Source of the DNA: Glandiceps talaboti
Taxonomy: Eukaryota; Hemichordata; Enteropneusta; Spengelidae
Direction of reading: 5' to 3'
DNA: 64,000 nt
NCBI RefSeq assembly: GCF_964340395.1
Contig: NC_135559.1
Location: forward strand, 23,852,964 to 23,916,963
The notes beneath the pieces were generated by a model. That model saw nothing but the letters and a program-made list of their open reading frames with translations, was not told the origin of the DNA and ran no database searches. This document shows positions 1 to 12,811 of this stretch, in pieces. Positions within the stretch are counted from its first letter, which is position 1. Every line of letters begins with the position of its first letter. A program made the translations under genes and the position numbers.

Positions 1-655
1 CTGTCTCAGGTCATATTCTACAGTAGTTACAGCTGTCTCAGGTCATATTCTACTGTAGTTACAGCTGTCTCAGGACATATTCTACTATAGTTACAGCTGT
101 CTCAGGTCATATTCTACTGTAGTTACAGCTGTCTCAGGACATATTCTACAGTAGTTACAGCTGTCCCAAGACATATTCTACAGTAGTTACAGCTGTCTCA
201 GGACATATTCTACTATAGTTACAGCTGTCTCAAGACATATTCTACAGTAGTTACAGCTGTCTCAGGTCATATTCTACTATAGTTACAGCTGTCTCAAGAC
301 ATATTCTACAGTAGTTACAGCTGTCTCAGGACATATTCTACTGTAGTTACAGCTGTCCCAGGACATATTCTACAGTAGTTACAGCTGTCTCAGGTCATAT
401 TCTACTGTAGTTACAGCCGTCTCAGGTCATATTCTACTGTAGTTACAGCTGTCTCAAGACATATTCTACTGTAGTTACAGCTGTCTCAGGACATATTCTA
501 CAGTAGTTACAGCTGTCTCAAGACATATTCTACAGTAGTTACAGCTGTCTCAAGACATATTCTATTGTAGTTACAGCCCTCTCAGGACATATTCTACTGT
601 AGTTACAGCTGTCTCAAGACATATTCTACTGTAGTTACAGCTGTCTCAGGTCAAC
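1..655. repeat. 32-bp minisatellite array, about 20 units
   Basis: Units begin CTGTCTCAGG and recur every 32 bases from the window edge, so the array probably continues to the left. Variation is confined to a few positions: AGGTC, AGGAC or AAGAC, and CTACAG, CTACTG or CTACTA. Each unit ends in a short imperfect dyad (CTGTAGTTACAG). No coding sense is apparent. The array decays at about 650, where it runs into unique sequence. Confidence 0.97.
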
Positions 656-1424
656 TGGACATTTCTGTATTTCTGCAAGTAAGTTAGCTATCAGATTATT
701 ATGTATGTACCATTAGTAATTTATGAATTCTCCTCATCGTTTCAGAGGAAAAGTCAGAAGCATTCCAGATTGATTTATCCAATTTATCCTTCACATTCAG
801 TATTTCGTTAACTGTGTCGTGTACAGTTTAACTATGTTGTATACTATCATATTAATGGTGTTTATCAAACCAAACATTGTATACTTGGTCAATTTGTTTA
901 GTTTGTCCTCTGCATATTATATTTGTAACTCTTTGATCATTGCAGTATTTTTCTTTTCAGTTATGTACTCAGCTAGTGTTTTTTTTTACATTTATCGATA
1001 TGTATTTTTTACATTTGCTTTGTTCTATTGGCAGTTGCTCCTATTTTGCAAGTGAAAAAATTATGTGTCGTATCCAATATGCAAGAGGAAATTACCCCTC
1101 CCCGAATCACTTCCCTTTTGCGAGGCAGAGCAAACAGAATCAACAACGACCCACTACTACACAAAGAACGATTAAGTAACAATTTCCTATCAACAAATCC
1201 GACTGAATAGAAGGCACTGGTTACAAATCAGTAAAGAATCAGAAATTATGGCTATTTTGAATTACAGCGCCCTCAGTGACAAACATCGTTTTTGTCATTT
1301 TACTTTGTCTAATATGTAATTAATTGGACATATGCATGTACACTGCAGTTCGGAATTATTCAATTAATTATTGTTGGTTAAGAATGTACATGGATAAAAA
1401 AACGGACTAAACAAGAACTTGTTG
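655..1424. other. Unassigned AT-rich sequence
   Basis: This is unique-looking, T-rich sequence. Apart from the low-confidence exon at 1035-1210 I see no repeat, RNA gene or recognisable coding segment. The T-rich open frames between 819 and 1055 encode only hydrophobic low-complexity peptides and look like composition artefacts. Confidence 0.6.
1035..1210 (+). CDS. Candidate terminal coding exon, unknown gene (low confidence)
   Basis: A pyrimidine-rich tract ending in CTATTGGCAG at 1034 could be a splice acceptor. The open frame behind it runs 58 codons to a TAG at 1208-1210. It is richer in C and G than its surroundings and has a hydrophilic, basic, protein-like composition (for example SLLRGRANRINNDPLL). 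There is no initiating ATG at the exon start, so if real it would be the last exon of a gene whose other exons lie to the left. I recognise no family and no clear poly(A) signal follows closely. A chance open frame of this length is quite possible. Confidence 0.2.
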
Positions 1425-1425
1425 G

Positions 1426-1510
<85 letters not shown>

Positions 1511-1661
1511 ATACCTACCTACCTACTTCTCTCTACCTACCTACCTACCTACGTACCTACCTACCTACACATCTATCTATCTATATATCTCTACCTACCT
1601 ACCTACCTACCTACCTCCCTCCCTCCCTCTCTCTCTCTCTACCTACCTACCTACCTATCTA

Positions 1662-1699
<38 letters not shown>

Positions 1700-1712
1700 A
1701 GTCTATCTATCT
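1425..1712. repeat. Compound microsatellite (CT)n-(ATCT)n-(CTAC)n-(TCTG)n
   Basis: Dinucleotide CT passes into about 17 ATCT units, then interrupted CTAC/CCTC tracts, then about nine TCTG units. The long open frame across it (1419-1808) reads only as serine/leucine/tyrosine repeats and is not a gene. Confidence 0.97.
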
Positions 1713-1808
1713 GTGTCTCTACTTCTGTCAGTTCACATTTTTCTCTATATGTTCATTCACTTGATAAAGCACTATTTCTATTTTTTATCAGATGATAGAT
1801 CAATATAA

Positions 1809-3564
1809 GGGACCGGTCAGTTTCTTCGCCCGGGGGGGGGGGGGAAACTGGTAGGGGGGGGTCACCCTGTTTTTGAAATTGGCAGTAGGGGTGGGGGGGG
1901 GGTCATGCTGTTTTGAAAATTGTGGATAGGGGGGGGGGGGTCATTGTGTTTTAGATTGTGATGGAAGAAAAAAATCCTTTCTACAATGGCATATAGCCTT
2001 GTCTGAAATGTGGTACATGTCAATATTTGTTCTTGTCCCTGTTTCTTACATGAATTCTTCAACATTACTTATTAGTTCAAACCTAACTATACATATTCAT
2101 ATACATGTACCGGTATTACCTACCTACCACACTAGTTACAGAACATGTCATGTAAATACTTGGCTGTTTCACAATCAATGCTTCGCTTATATTGCAGTTT
2201 GGGGCAAAAGGTTTTGTAATGGTAATTTTCATAGATAGTTTATAAATGAAGTTAATCTAAATTGTTCTACTCATCATGCTATTGACACTACAAATCACCA
2301 CATCTCATCAGATTCCAGTTTCTATTATACACTAGGTATGACCACCTAAAGTTCTATAACATACCGGTGACTTTATTATACATGCAATATTAATGCCCCT
2401 ATATACTAATGTTACGTGTCCATTTTATGTGATATAGGAAACTCATTTAAAAAAGTTTTATGTTAGCTTTTCGAAGCTTGGAAATATTACCTCAAAGGTT
2501 ATGAATAACCTAAACATTGCCTTAGTATCTCAAGCAAAAAACTCCAGATCTGCCTGGGGAAAACCCCAAGGACTCCCTCACCCCCAGAGGTCACTCATAC
2601 ATTCAACCAACAATCAGATGCACCAACAACCTTTTTACTGTCATAATGGTATTAAACTTTTCTTAAATATTTTCACCCTATTCTAATTTGATATGATATT
2701 GTCTTTTCAAGATCTGAAACGTTTGCCAAGATAGTCTAAAATTGCCTTAAACTCCAAATCTCCCCTACCAATGATACTACCATTAGATGTGCTGACCTTT
2801 ACTACATGTATATAATGATGCCATTTAAACTTTTTAAGAACATATTTCAACCCTTAGTGTAAGTTATAAAGAGTAGTTTCTGATACTTGCTGTCTTGTAA
2901 AGCATGGATTAAGTTATTGCTTGAAAGGGTCTGAATAGCCTAAATATTGGCTTTAAGAGTAAAAATCCTCCAGGGTTTCTAGAGGGAGACCCCCTCAGAC
3001 CCCCCACATGAGGTGGACATATCCCAGTCTCAAGCTCTTCCCCTCTTACTGTCAAGATGCTATCAAAGTATATTTCAAAAGTATTTCAACCCTATGTAGT
3101 TGCTTTTAACATGTTGGTATTGTCTTGTAAGGCTTGGAAATTATTGTCTGAAAGGGTCTGAATAGTCTCAAAATTGACTTTTCAGAGTTAAAAACCTCCA
3201 GGGCTTCTAGGGGGAGACCCCCTAGGACCCCCATAAGAGATGTACATATTCCCTTCTCAAGCTTTCCTACCTTTCACTGCCAAGATGCTATTAAACTCCT
3301 TTTCGAATATATTTACCCTGTGTAGTCAATAATTATAAATATGATAGTGCTAACCCAGGATCTTATAAAGTAGATGCAAGACAGTCAAGCAGTCCACACT
3401 GAGTCACGATAAAAAAAATACCTGTCATGCGAATATTATATATGGGGGGGGGGGGGTCATTATGTTTTCTGCCTGTTTTTAGTTTTACAGATAGGGGGGG
3501 TCAGTGACTTTTTGTCGGCCCGATTTAAGAATCCCCCCCCCGGCTGGAGAAACTGACCGGTCCC
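1809..3564. mobile_element. PIF/Harbinger-like non-autonomous DNA transposon with TAA target duplication
   Basis: The left end GGGACCGGTCAGTTTCT (1809-1825) is an exact 17-bp inverted match to the right end (3548-3564). Both ends are flanked by TAA (1806-1808 and 3565-3567). Termini starting GGG with a 3-bp TWA duplication are the usual signature of the PIF/Harbinger superfamily. Subterminal G tracts (1834-1845, 1928-1940, 3445-3456) and a matching C tract (3533-3541) form nested inverted regions. The interior holds about four imperfect direct repeats of 190-230 bp (starting near 2479, 2715, 2906 and 3136), with a recurrent 'CCTCCAGGG..TTCTAG..GGAGACCCCC' section. No transposase or Myb-like protein is encoded, so it is non-autonomous. 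The superfamily assignment is inferred from the termini alone. Confidence 0.75.
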
Positions 3565-3980
3565 TAACACCAAAGTGCATATTTTTGGTACCGACATTTC
3601 AAAAAGTTTCAACAGCGGAAGTCCCCTTCCTGGACCCACCCTCTACTCGGTTGCTCTGCTCTCTCGTTGTTGTGTGTAGTTCCCACCTCCTGATTTTAGA
3701 ATTACTTATATCTGGCAACAGACAATCATAATCATTCGAAACAGTCAAAAATGTGAGGAGACACTGACTGCTCATATCACCATCAACATGTGTTCACTGA
3801 GTTAGACAGTCCTTCCAGTTACTTTCCAGTTATAATTGTAAAACGAAAACGCTCGTTTATTTTCTTAATAATTAGTAAATTGTGTTTTTCCATCGTAAGT
3901 GTAAAAAATTAAATGTTACCTTTCTAATTTGTAATTGAACACATATTTTTTCTATAAGTCGTACTGAGGGTCCTTCCTTG

Positions 3981-4455
3981 CCCCACCCCACCCCATTGAA
4001 CCTGACACTGGTCCACCCCCACCCCATTCAACCTGACACTGTCCCACCCCAACCCCATTGCACCTGACACTGTTCCACCCCACCCAATTGCACCTGACAA
4101 CTGTTCCACCCCACCCCATCACCTGACACTGTTCCACCCCAACCCTGTTGCACCTGACACTGTTCCACCCCCACCCCATTGAACCTGACACTGTTCCACC
4201 CCCACCCTGTTGAACGTGACACTGTTCCACCCCACCCTATTGAACCTGACACTGTTCCACCCCCACCCCGTTGAACCTGACACTGTTCCACCCCCACCCC
4301 GTTGCACCTGACACTGTTCCACCCCTACCCAATTGCACCTGACACTGTTCCACCCCATCCCGTCACCTGACACTATTCCACCCCAACCCTGTTGCACCTG
4401 ACACTGTTCCACCCCCACCCTATTGAACCTGACACTGTTCCACCCCCACCTCATT
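3981..4455. repeat. C-rich 31-bp minisatellite
   Basis: About 15 units of 28-33 bp share CCTGACACTGTTCCACCCC followed by a variable ACCC(C/T) and (A/T)TTG(A/C)A section. The minus-strand open frames through it encode only V-E-Q-C-Q-V-Q type repeats. Strong C/G strand asymmetry is notable. Confidence 0.95.
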
Positions 4456-5010
4456 GGTGATTTACAAAGGTCATAGATTCAAACAAACCAAAAGGCTAAC
4501 GCCAAACAAGTCTAGTTCCTATACATTATCGATCGTTACGATTGATATAATGTGTGGTTATAGAAACCACATTCTGGACATCCAGACTACACCAAACCGA
4601 CTTACACTTTTCAGTACCACTGCACAGACAATCATGTCACCCAAATTTCGGTCTTTAATGGTTTTTATTAAAGGCGGAACAATGAGGTATGAACGTGCAG
4701 TAATGAAGAAGATTTCCAAAAACAAATTGAAATTCTTCATAAACAAATTGACACGAAGAGGATACAACAAATCAGAAGTTATTCGCTCGTTACATGTAAG
4801 GTCCGTTATGAGAATAGGGAGACTTATCTCCAAAGTCGGACACCAACTCTAGAGATTCCTCTAGTCTTCAAAACAACATATATAGTCCCAACATCAAAGC
4901 ATCTAAACTAAAAGACGCATTGACAAAACATTGGGAATTGCTAGAAAATAATGTAACCTTGAACCAACTCTACCCGACCAAACCAATCATAGCAAAGAAA
5001 AGAATGAATG
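4456..5010 (+). pseudogene. Decayed Penelope-like element reverse transcriptase, C-terminal part
   Basis: A frame from 4454 to the TAG at 4850 contains a section around residues 64-115 reading SPKFRSLMVFIKGG, then a basic RYER stretch, then LKFFINKLTRRGYNKSEV. This resembles the 'S-hP....ik-GE..R..R......f....L..RGY' region that follows the catalytic core in Penelope-like and related reverse transcriptases. After the stop the similarity resumes in shifted frames: IPLVFKTTY (about 4855-4880), then KLKDALTKHWELL and LYPTKPIIA (about 4908-4990). That pattern of a W-x-LL segment followed by a P-x-P-I segment is also typical of this region. The YADD catalytic core is absent, so this is a truncated, frameshifted fossil. 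A short open frame just downstream (5008-5205; KSSASKSKAQNSLDDD..) may or may not belong to it. The family call rests on motif memory only. Confidence 0.45.
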
Positions 5011-5550
5011 AAGACAGTCACAACTAAACTGAAGTCCTCTGCCTCTAAAAGCAAGGCTCAAAATAGCCTTGATGATGATAATGTGATTGAAATACTAGCA
5101 TCTCTGCTTGATGAACAATATTACATTTTTAATACCAATTTATTATACCAATTTAACAAAATAATCAAGTTTGAACCAGCTTTGGAAAATGCTTCCTTTT
5201 ATTAACAAACTTCAATTAACAACCATGTGGTTATATGGTAAACACAATGGCATACACTTATTTAATAATGATGGTGTTCGTAGTCCCCTTCTCTTTATTA
5301 CCGCCTAAATGTAGCTGATTTCAGCACATCAACTTTGTTTTACTTTCTGTATGTTTGAAAAATTTTGTTCTCAAGCTATTACGGGATCAAATTATGTGTT
5401 TTCCTCCTTCACCTGCCGACAATTTTTTTCTCAAAATCCTCCCCCCCCCCGAAATCAAATGGTTCTCCCCTAACACTCAATTTTAGAATAGGTGGGGAAA
5501 GTAGATATTTTAGTTCATTTTGATTGTTTATGTGTGTCTAATTCATACAG
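5011..5550. other. Unassigned sequence
   Basis: This is AT-rich sequence with a 65-codon open frame at 5008-5205 of unknown meaning. A C tract near 5442-5451 is followed by CTCCCCTAACAC, faintly reminiscent of the right end of the element at 1809-3564. I see no RNA gene and no confident coding sequence. Confidence 0.5.
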
Positions 5551-5750
5551 GGTGGTATCCTAGTACAGCCGAGTTTTATCTAGGTCATATTTTACGCAAA
5601 TTTCGCCCGTTCCTTGAAATCATCAAATGTAATAGACGACTTCCAATTTCGGCTGCTAAACTTGAATCCGACTCAGATCATTACAGTTATGATGGCAATA
5701 ATGATCTTGTAAACTACAAACTTCATTTTATAAATTTGTGCGGCGTGTAA
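5551..5750 (+). CDS. Candidate terminal coding exon, unknown gene (low confidence)
   Basis: A T-rich tract ending ATTCATACAG at 5550 resembles a splice acceptor. The following frame encodes 66 residues to a TAA at 5748-5750 with a mixed, protein-like composition, including GWYPSTAEFYLGHILRKF and an acidic/polar tail SAAKLESDSDHYSYDGNND. I do not recognise a family and no ATG opens the segment. It would have to be the last exon of a gene to the left, or a piece of a mobile element related to the neighbouring reverse transcriptase fossil. It could also be a chance frame. Confidence 0.2.
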
Positions 5751-5982
5751 ATGGGTGGAATTTTGAGCAGAAATATCACATTCTTTTAGGGATGCCTTTA
5801 TTATACTGTCTTCTTTCCTATGCTAAATCTTTTAAGGACTCTGTGATCTTTTTTCCTTACAACATACAATCTTAGCCTGAAGACGAAATTCGTCCTCTAG
5901 TCCACAAATTGAAAACTGAGCAACAATTCACACAACTCCTCATAATCGTTTACTTCCTTTCCGCAATGCCCAGCGATTTCAA

Positions 5983-6144
5983 TAGTCTATCTGCTAGACC
6001 TCGGATGTTCTTCCAATACAATTTACGAGACACGACCAAACATCGCTATCGAGGATGGAACATCTGAGTTCGGGCAAGCCCTCACTGAGAACTTTGTTCG
6101 CTTATTGTATCGGAAGAAAGCCCGAACGTCTAGCAGCAAGACTA
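5983..6144. mobile_element. Short TIR element, 162-bp copy of the family at 25,077-25,592
   Basis: The ends TAGTCTATCTGCTAGAC and GTCTAGCAGCAAGACTA are imperfect inverted repeats of each other. They match the ends of the element at 25,077-25,592. The interior shares CGCTATCGAGGATGGAACAT and the GGAAGAAAGCCCGAACGTCT subterminal section with that copy. No convincing target-site duplication is visible here, so the true borders may lie further out. Confidence 0.6.
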
Positions 6145-6777
6145 ATGCTTGACTTATTATTGTAGTTTAATACTTGTAACGACCATAGCGTCGCAGATTC
6201 AAAACTTGGCTTTTGACCGTCGAGCTGTGAACATCTGAGTCAACTCCTGGCCCTGGCCTTGGGGTGAGGCACTGGAGTGAGTATTATTGCTTAGATTGCC
6301 GTTTTCTCAGGCAAATATCTTACGAATCCTGCTGCTACAAATGTATCAATCTCTATACTAGTAGAAATATTTATCATTACAGTTAGGAATATATATTCAA
6401 AAGGTTGTTATATTTAGTCTGTAGACCTGGAAAACAACAATCTATGAAATATTACACACCCTATAGGGTCAGGCCGAACTCAGGGCCTTGATAAATATAG
6501 TCTATGTTCCAGTTACACAACATACATAGTCTCGTATGAAGTTTATCATTTTATTACAAGTCTTGCTGATCACTAAAGATTTATATGGAGGAGAATCCAA
6601 ACCCGTGTTAAAGGCTATTGGTGGTAATCTTCCTCTCGGCAACTGAGCGAGTGTTTTCCCCAGACATCTAGCAGATCGAAGAGTTTCCCTGAAGAGAAGT
6701 GAGTTCCCCGTTAAAAAGGCTAATTTCCCCAGAGAAGAACTTCTTCACGATTCATGCTTTTCTACTTCCTACCAGAA
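6145..6777. other. Unassigned sequence
   Basis: No repeat, coding segment or RNA gene that I can support. GC content is slightly higher around 6600-6700. Confidence 0.5.
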
Positions 6778-6870
6778 TAAGGAACAAGGCTATATCTGAC
6801 GAAGGAACAAGGCCATATCTGACGAAGGAACAAGGCCATATCTGACGAAGGAACAAAGCCATATCTGACG
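6778..6870. repeat. 23-bp tandem repeat, four units
   Basis: Four successive units of GAAGGAACAAGGCCATATCT plus GAC, the first and last slightly diverged. Confidence 0.95.
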
Positions 6871-7846
6871 CCAAAGAAATATCGACTTACCTTAGAGAAT
6901 TGAACTGATAATGATCGGAATCCCTAGGAACTGGAACGGTAGAGTAATTTTCCAGAATCGAAGGACTTGTATATGGACCAATATGGAAGTTAAAAAGAGC
7001 TAAGTGAATATTTACCAGTCGTCTGATGAAGAAAAAGTATTGCGAAATTCTATCTGTGAGGACAAAGAATACTGTGATTTCTATCTCTACGAACAAGATC
7101 ATTTGCGAATGTCTTATGGTGCTATACTCAGATGTAATGATTACTAACTCAGGACAACGCGTCATCCAGGAAACCAAGGTAAATTACGCATATATGAACT
7201 CAGAAAATACAATCTGTTGCCAAGAGATAACTAAGCGAACTCTTTCGGAGAGCTAACTTGACATTTGGAACATTTACTTTGGACTGCTATAGACTTTCCT
7301 AAATATCTTAAACCGAGTTACGTGTTTCTTACAAAAGATGTGTGCTTAGTAATTTGTTTTCGGGAGTTAGTGAAAGAGAGTGTCATCTCCCGAAAGTCAA
7401 TGTCCAGATTGTGTAGAATTTAAAACTAGGTTGACTTCATTATTATACTATATATATATTTTCTTGTATTGATAATTTAGTTTAGTGATAAGATTTTCTT
7501 GTTGTCGAAAATGTTAATTATCCACGTAAATCTACAAAATCATGTAAATACAAGTATGTCTATGGATGTGGTGTCCATCAAGAACAATAGAGAATAATGA
7601 TGACTTCGAACGTTTTGTTTCATATTTTGAGCACCTCAAAACCATTGACATAAACAATTATTATTGTGATAAAGAACAACCAGGCTATAAAGTCCATATT
7701 TTCTGTTCAAAAACATTACTTTGGCTTATGCATCATGGTATGTGTAATATGACGTCAATTATAATCATGTTACCTAGTCACTGTCATACACAACTTTGAA
7801 AATTCTAAATTAGGTTAAAAATAACACGTTAAAGAGAAATGTCTAT
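6871..7846. other. Unassigned sequence with small open frames
   Basis: Short open frames exist at 7026-7256 (76 codons) and 7566-7799 (77 codons, ATG start). Neither resembles a family I know, and their composition is close to that of the surrounding AT-rich DNA. A perfect TGACGTCA word occurs at 7750-7757. I would not annotate a gene here without transcript evidence. Confidence 0.45.
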
Positions 7847-8964
7847 AATACAAACCGAGTTGCTGTAGGCTACCCAAAGTAGTACAAACTGAGTTTCTAT
7901 AGCCCACTTAAAGTAATACAAACTGAGTTGATATAGGCTACTTAAAGTAATACAAACTGAGTTGATATAGACTACTTAAAGTAGTACAAACTGAGTTGAT
8001 ATAGACTACTTAAAGTAGTACAAACTGAGTTGATATAGGCTACTTAAAGTAATACAAACTGAGTTGATATAGACTACTTAAAGTAATACAAACTGAGTTG
8101 ATATAGACTACTTAAAGTAGTACAAACTTAGTTGATATAGGCCACTTAAAGTAATGCAAACTGAGTTGATATAGACTACTTAAAGTGATACAAACTGAGT
8201 TGATATAGACTACTTAAAGTAATACAAACTGAGTTGATATAGACTACTTAAAGTAGTACAAACTGAGTTGATATAGAGTTGATATAGACTACTTAAAGTA
8301 GTACAAACTGAGTTGGTATAGACTACTTAAAGTAATACAAACTGAGTTGATATAGACTACTTAAAGTAGTACAAACTGAGTTGATATAGACTACTTAAAG
8401 TAATACAAACTGAGTTGATATAGACTACTTAAAGTAGTACAAACTGAGTTGATATAGACTACTTAAAGTAATACAAACTGAGTTGATATAGGCTACTTAA
8501 AGTAGTACAAACTGAGTTGATATAGACTACTTAAAGTAATACAAACTGAGTTGATATAGACTACTTAAAGTAATACAAACTGAGTTGATATAGACTACTT
8601 AAAGTAGTACAAACTGAGTTGATATAGGCCACTTAAAGTAGTACAAACTGAGTTGATATAGACTACTTAAAGTAATACAAACTGAGTTGATATAGACTAC
8701 TTAAAGTAGTACAAACTGAGTTGATATAGAGTTGATATAGACTACTTAAAGTAGTACAAACTGAGTTGATATAGACTACTTAAAGTAGTACAAACTGAGT
8801 TGGTATAGACTACTTAAAGTAATACAAACTGAGTTGATATGGACTACTTAAAGTAGTACAAACTGAGTTGATATAGACTACTTAAAGTAATACAAACTGA
8901 GTTGATACAGACTACTTAAAGTAGTACAAACTGAGTTGATATAGACTACTTAAAGTGATACAAA

Positions 8965-11900
8965 CTGAGTTGATATAGGCTACTTAAAGTAGTACAAACT
9001 GAGTTGATATAGACTACTTAAAGTAATACAAACTGAGTTGATACAGACTACTTAAAGTAGTACAAACTGAGTTGATATAGACTACTTAAAGTGATACAAA
9101 CTGAGTTGATATAGGCTACTTAAAGTAGTACAAACTGAGTTGATATAGACTACTTAAAGTAATACAAATTGAGTTGATATAGGCTACTTAAAGTAATACA
9201 AACTGAGTTGATATAGACTACATAAAGTGATACAAACTGAGTTGATATAGGCTACTTAAAGTAATACAAACTAAGTTGATATAGGCCACTTAAAGTAGTA
9301 CAAACTCAGTTGATATAGACTACTTAAAGTAATACAAACTGAGTTGATATAGACTACTTAAAGTAATACAAACTGAGTTGATATAGACTACTTAAAGTAG
9401 TACAAACTGAGTTGATATAGACTACTTAAAGTAGTACAAACTGAGTTGATATAGACTACTTAAAGTAATACTCAACTGAGTTGATATAGGCTACTTAAAG
9501 TAATAGAAACTGAGTTGATATAGACTACTTAAAGTAATACAAACTGAGTTGATATAGACTACTTAAAGTAATACAAACTGAGTTGATATAGACTACTTAA
9601 AGTAGTACAAACAGAGTTGATATAGACTACTTAAAGTAATACAAACTGAGTTGATATAGACTACTTAAAGTAGTACAAACTGAGTTGATATAGACTACTT
9701 AAAGTAGTACAAACTGAGTTGATATAGACTACTTAAAGTAATACAAACTGAGTTGATATAGACTACTTAAAGTAGTACAAACTGAGTTGATATAGACTAC
9801 TTAAAGTAGTACAAACTGAGTTGATATAGACTACTTAAAGTAGTACAAACTGAGTTGATATAGGCTACTTAAAGTAATACAAACTGAGTTGATATAGACT
9901 ACTTAAAGTAGTACAAACTGAGTTGAAATAGACTACTTAAAGTAGTACAAACTGAGTTGAAATAGACTACTTAAAGTAATACAAACTGAGTTGATATAGA
10001 CTACTTAAAGTAGTACAAACTGAGTTGATATAGGCTACTTAAAGTAATACAAACTGAGTTGATATAGACTACTTAAAGTAGTACAAACTGAGTTGATATA
10101 GGCCACTTAAAGTAATACAAACTGAGTTGATATAGACTACTTAAAGTAATACAAACTGAGTTGATATAGGCTACTTAAAGTAGTACAAACTGAGTTGATA
10201 TAGGCCACTTAAAGTGATACAAACTGAGTTGATATAGACTACTTAAAGTAATATAAACTGAGTTGATATAGGCTACTTAAAGTGATACAAACTGAGTTGA
10301 TACAGACTACTTAAAGTAGTACAAACTGAGTTGATATAGGCCACTTAAAGTAGTACAAACTGAGTTGATATAGACTACTTAAAGTAGTACAAACTGAGTT
10401 GATATAGACTACTTAAAGTAATATAAACTGAGTTGATATAGGCTACTTAAAGTGATACAAACTGAGTTGATACAGACTACTTAAAGTAGTACAAACTGAG
10501 TTGATATAGGCCACTTAAAGTAGTACAAACTGAGTTGATATAGACTACTTAAAGTAATACAAACTGAGTTGATATAGACTACTTAAAGTAATACTCAACT
10601 GAGTTGATATAGGCTACTTAAAGTAATACAAACTGAGTTGATATAGGCCACTTAAAGTAACACAAACTGAGTTGATATAGGCCACTTAAAGTAGTACAAA
10701 CTGAGTTGATATAGGCTACTTAAAGTAATACTCAACTGAGTTGATACAGACTACTTAAAGTAATAGAAACTGAGTTGATATAGACTACTTAAAGTAACAC
10801 AAACTGAGTTGATATAGGCCACTTAAAGTAGTACAAACTGAGTTGATATAGGCTACTTAAAGTAATACTCAACTGAGTTGATACAGACTACTTAAAGTAA
10901 TAGAAACTGAGTTGATATAGACTACTTAAAGTAATACAAACTGAGTTGATATAGACTACTTAAAGTAGTACAAACTGAGTTGATATAGACTACTTAAAGT
11001 AGTACAAACTGAGTTGATATAGACTACTTAAAGTAGTACAAACTGAGTTGATATAGGCCACTTAAAGTAGTACAAACTGAGTTGATATAGACTACTTAAA
11101 GTAATACAAAATGAGTTGATACAGACTACTTAAAGTAATAGAAACTGAGTTGATATAGGCTACTTAAAGTAACACAAACTGAGTTGATATAGGCCACTTA
11201 AAGTAGTACAAACTGAGTTGATATAGGCTACTTAAAGTAATACTCAACTGAGTTGATACAGACTACTTAAAGTAATAGAAACTGAGTTGATATAGACTAC
11301 TTAAAGTAATACAAACTGAGTTGATATAGACTACTTAAAGTAATACAAACTGAGTTGATATAGACTACTTAAAGTAGTACAAACTGAGTTGATATAGACT
11401 ACTTAAAGTAATACAAACTGAGTTGATATAGACTACTTAAAGTAGTACAAACTGAGTTGATATAGACTACTTAAAGTAGTACAAACTGAGTTGATATAGA
11501 CTACTTAAAGTAGTACAAACTGAGTTGATATAGGCTACTTAAAGTAATACAAACTGAGTTGATATAGACTACTTAAAGTGATACAAACTGAGTTGATACG
11601 GACTACTTAAAGTAATACAAACTGAGTTGATATAGGCTACTTAAAGTAATACAAACTGAGTTGATATAGACTACGTAAAGTAATACAAACTGAGTTGATA
11701 TAGGCTACTTAAAGTAATACAAACTGAGTTGATATAGGATACTTAAAGTGATACAAACTGAGTTGATATAGACTACTTAAAGTAGTACAAACTGAGTTGA
11801 TATAGGCCACTTAAAGTAATACAAACTGAGTTGATATAGACTACTTAAAGTAATACAAACTGAGTTGATACAGACTACTTAAAGTAATACAAACTGAGTT

Positions 11901-12811
11901 GATATAGGCTACTTAAAGTAGTACAAACTGAGTTGATATAGACTACTTAAAGTAGTACAAACTGAGTTGATATAGGCTACTTAAAGTAATACAAACTGAG
12001 TTGATACAGACTACTTTAAGTAATACAAACTGAGTTGATATAGGCTACTTAAAGTAATACAAACTGAGTTGATATAGGCTACTTAAAGTAATACAAACTG
12101 AGTTGATATAGGCTACTTAAAGTAATACAAACTGAGTTGATACAGACTACTTAAAGTAATACAAACTGAGTTGATATAGACTACTTAAAGTAGTACAAAC
12201 TGAGTTGATATAGGCCACTTAAAGTAGTACAAACTCAGTTGATATAGACTACTTAAAGTAATACAAACTGAGTTGATATAGACTACTTAAAGTAATACAA
12301 ACTGAGTTGATATAGGCCACTTAAAGTAGTACAAACTGAGTTGATATAGACTACTTAAAGTAATACAAACTGAGTTGATACAGACTACTTAAAGTAATAC
12401 AAACTGAGTTGATATAGACTACTTAAAGTAATACAAACTGAGTTGATATAGACTACTTAAAGTAGTACAAACTGAGTTGATATAGGCTACTTAAAGTGAT
12501 ACAAACTGAGTTGATACAGACTACTTAAAGTAATACAAACTCAGTTGATATAGACTACTTAAAGTAATACAAACTGAGTTTATACAGACTACTTAAAGTA
12601 ATACAAACTGAGTTGATATAGACTACTTAAAGTAGTACAAACTGAGTTGATATAGGCTACTTAAAGTAGTACAAACTGAGTTGATATAGACTACATAAAG
12701 TAATACAAACTGAGTTGATACAGACTACTTAAAGTAATACAAACTGAGTTGATACAGACTACTTAAAGTAATACAAACTGAGTTAATATAGACTACTTAA
12801 AGTAGTACAAA
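8965..12811. repeat. Higher-order copy A inside the 34-bp satellite
   Basis: Rare variant units recur at a constant offset of 3,847 bases in copy B. Examples are the ACAAATT unit (9,165 and 13,012), the AAACAGAG unit (9,609 and 13,456), and the consecutive TGAAATAG pair (9,924/9,958 and 13,771/13,805). The left border is placed where the unit order of the two blocks stops agreeing. Confidence 0.8.
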
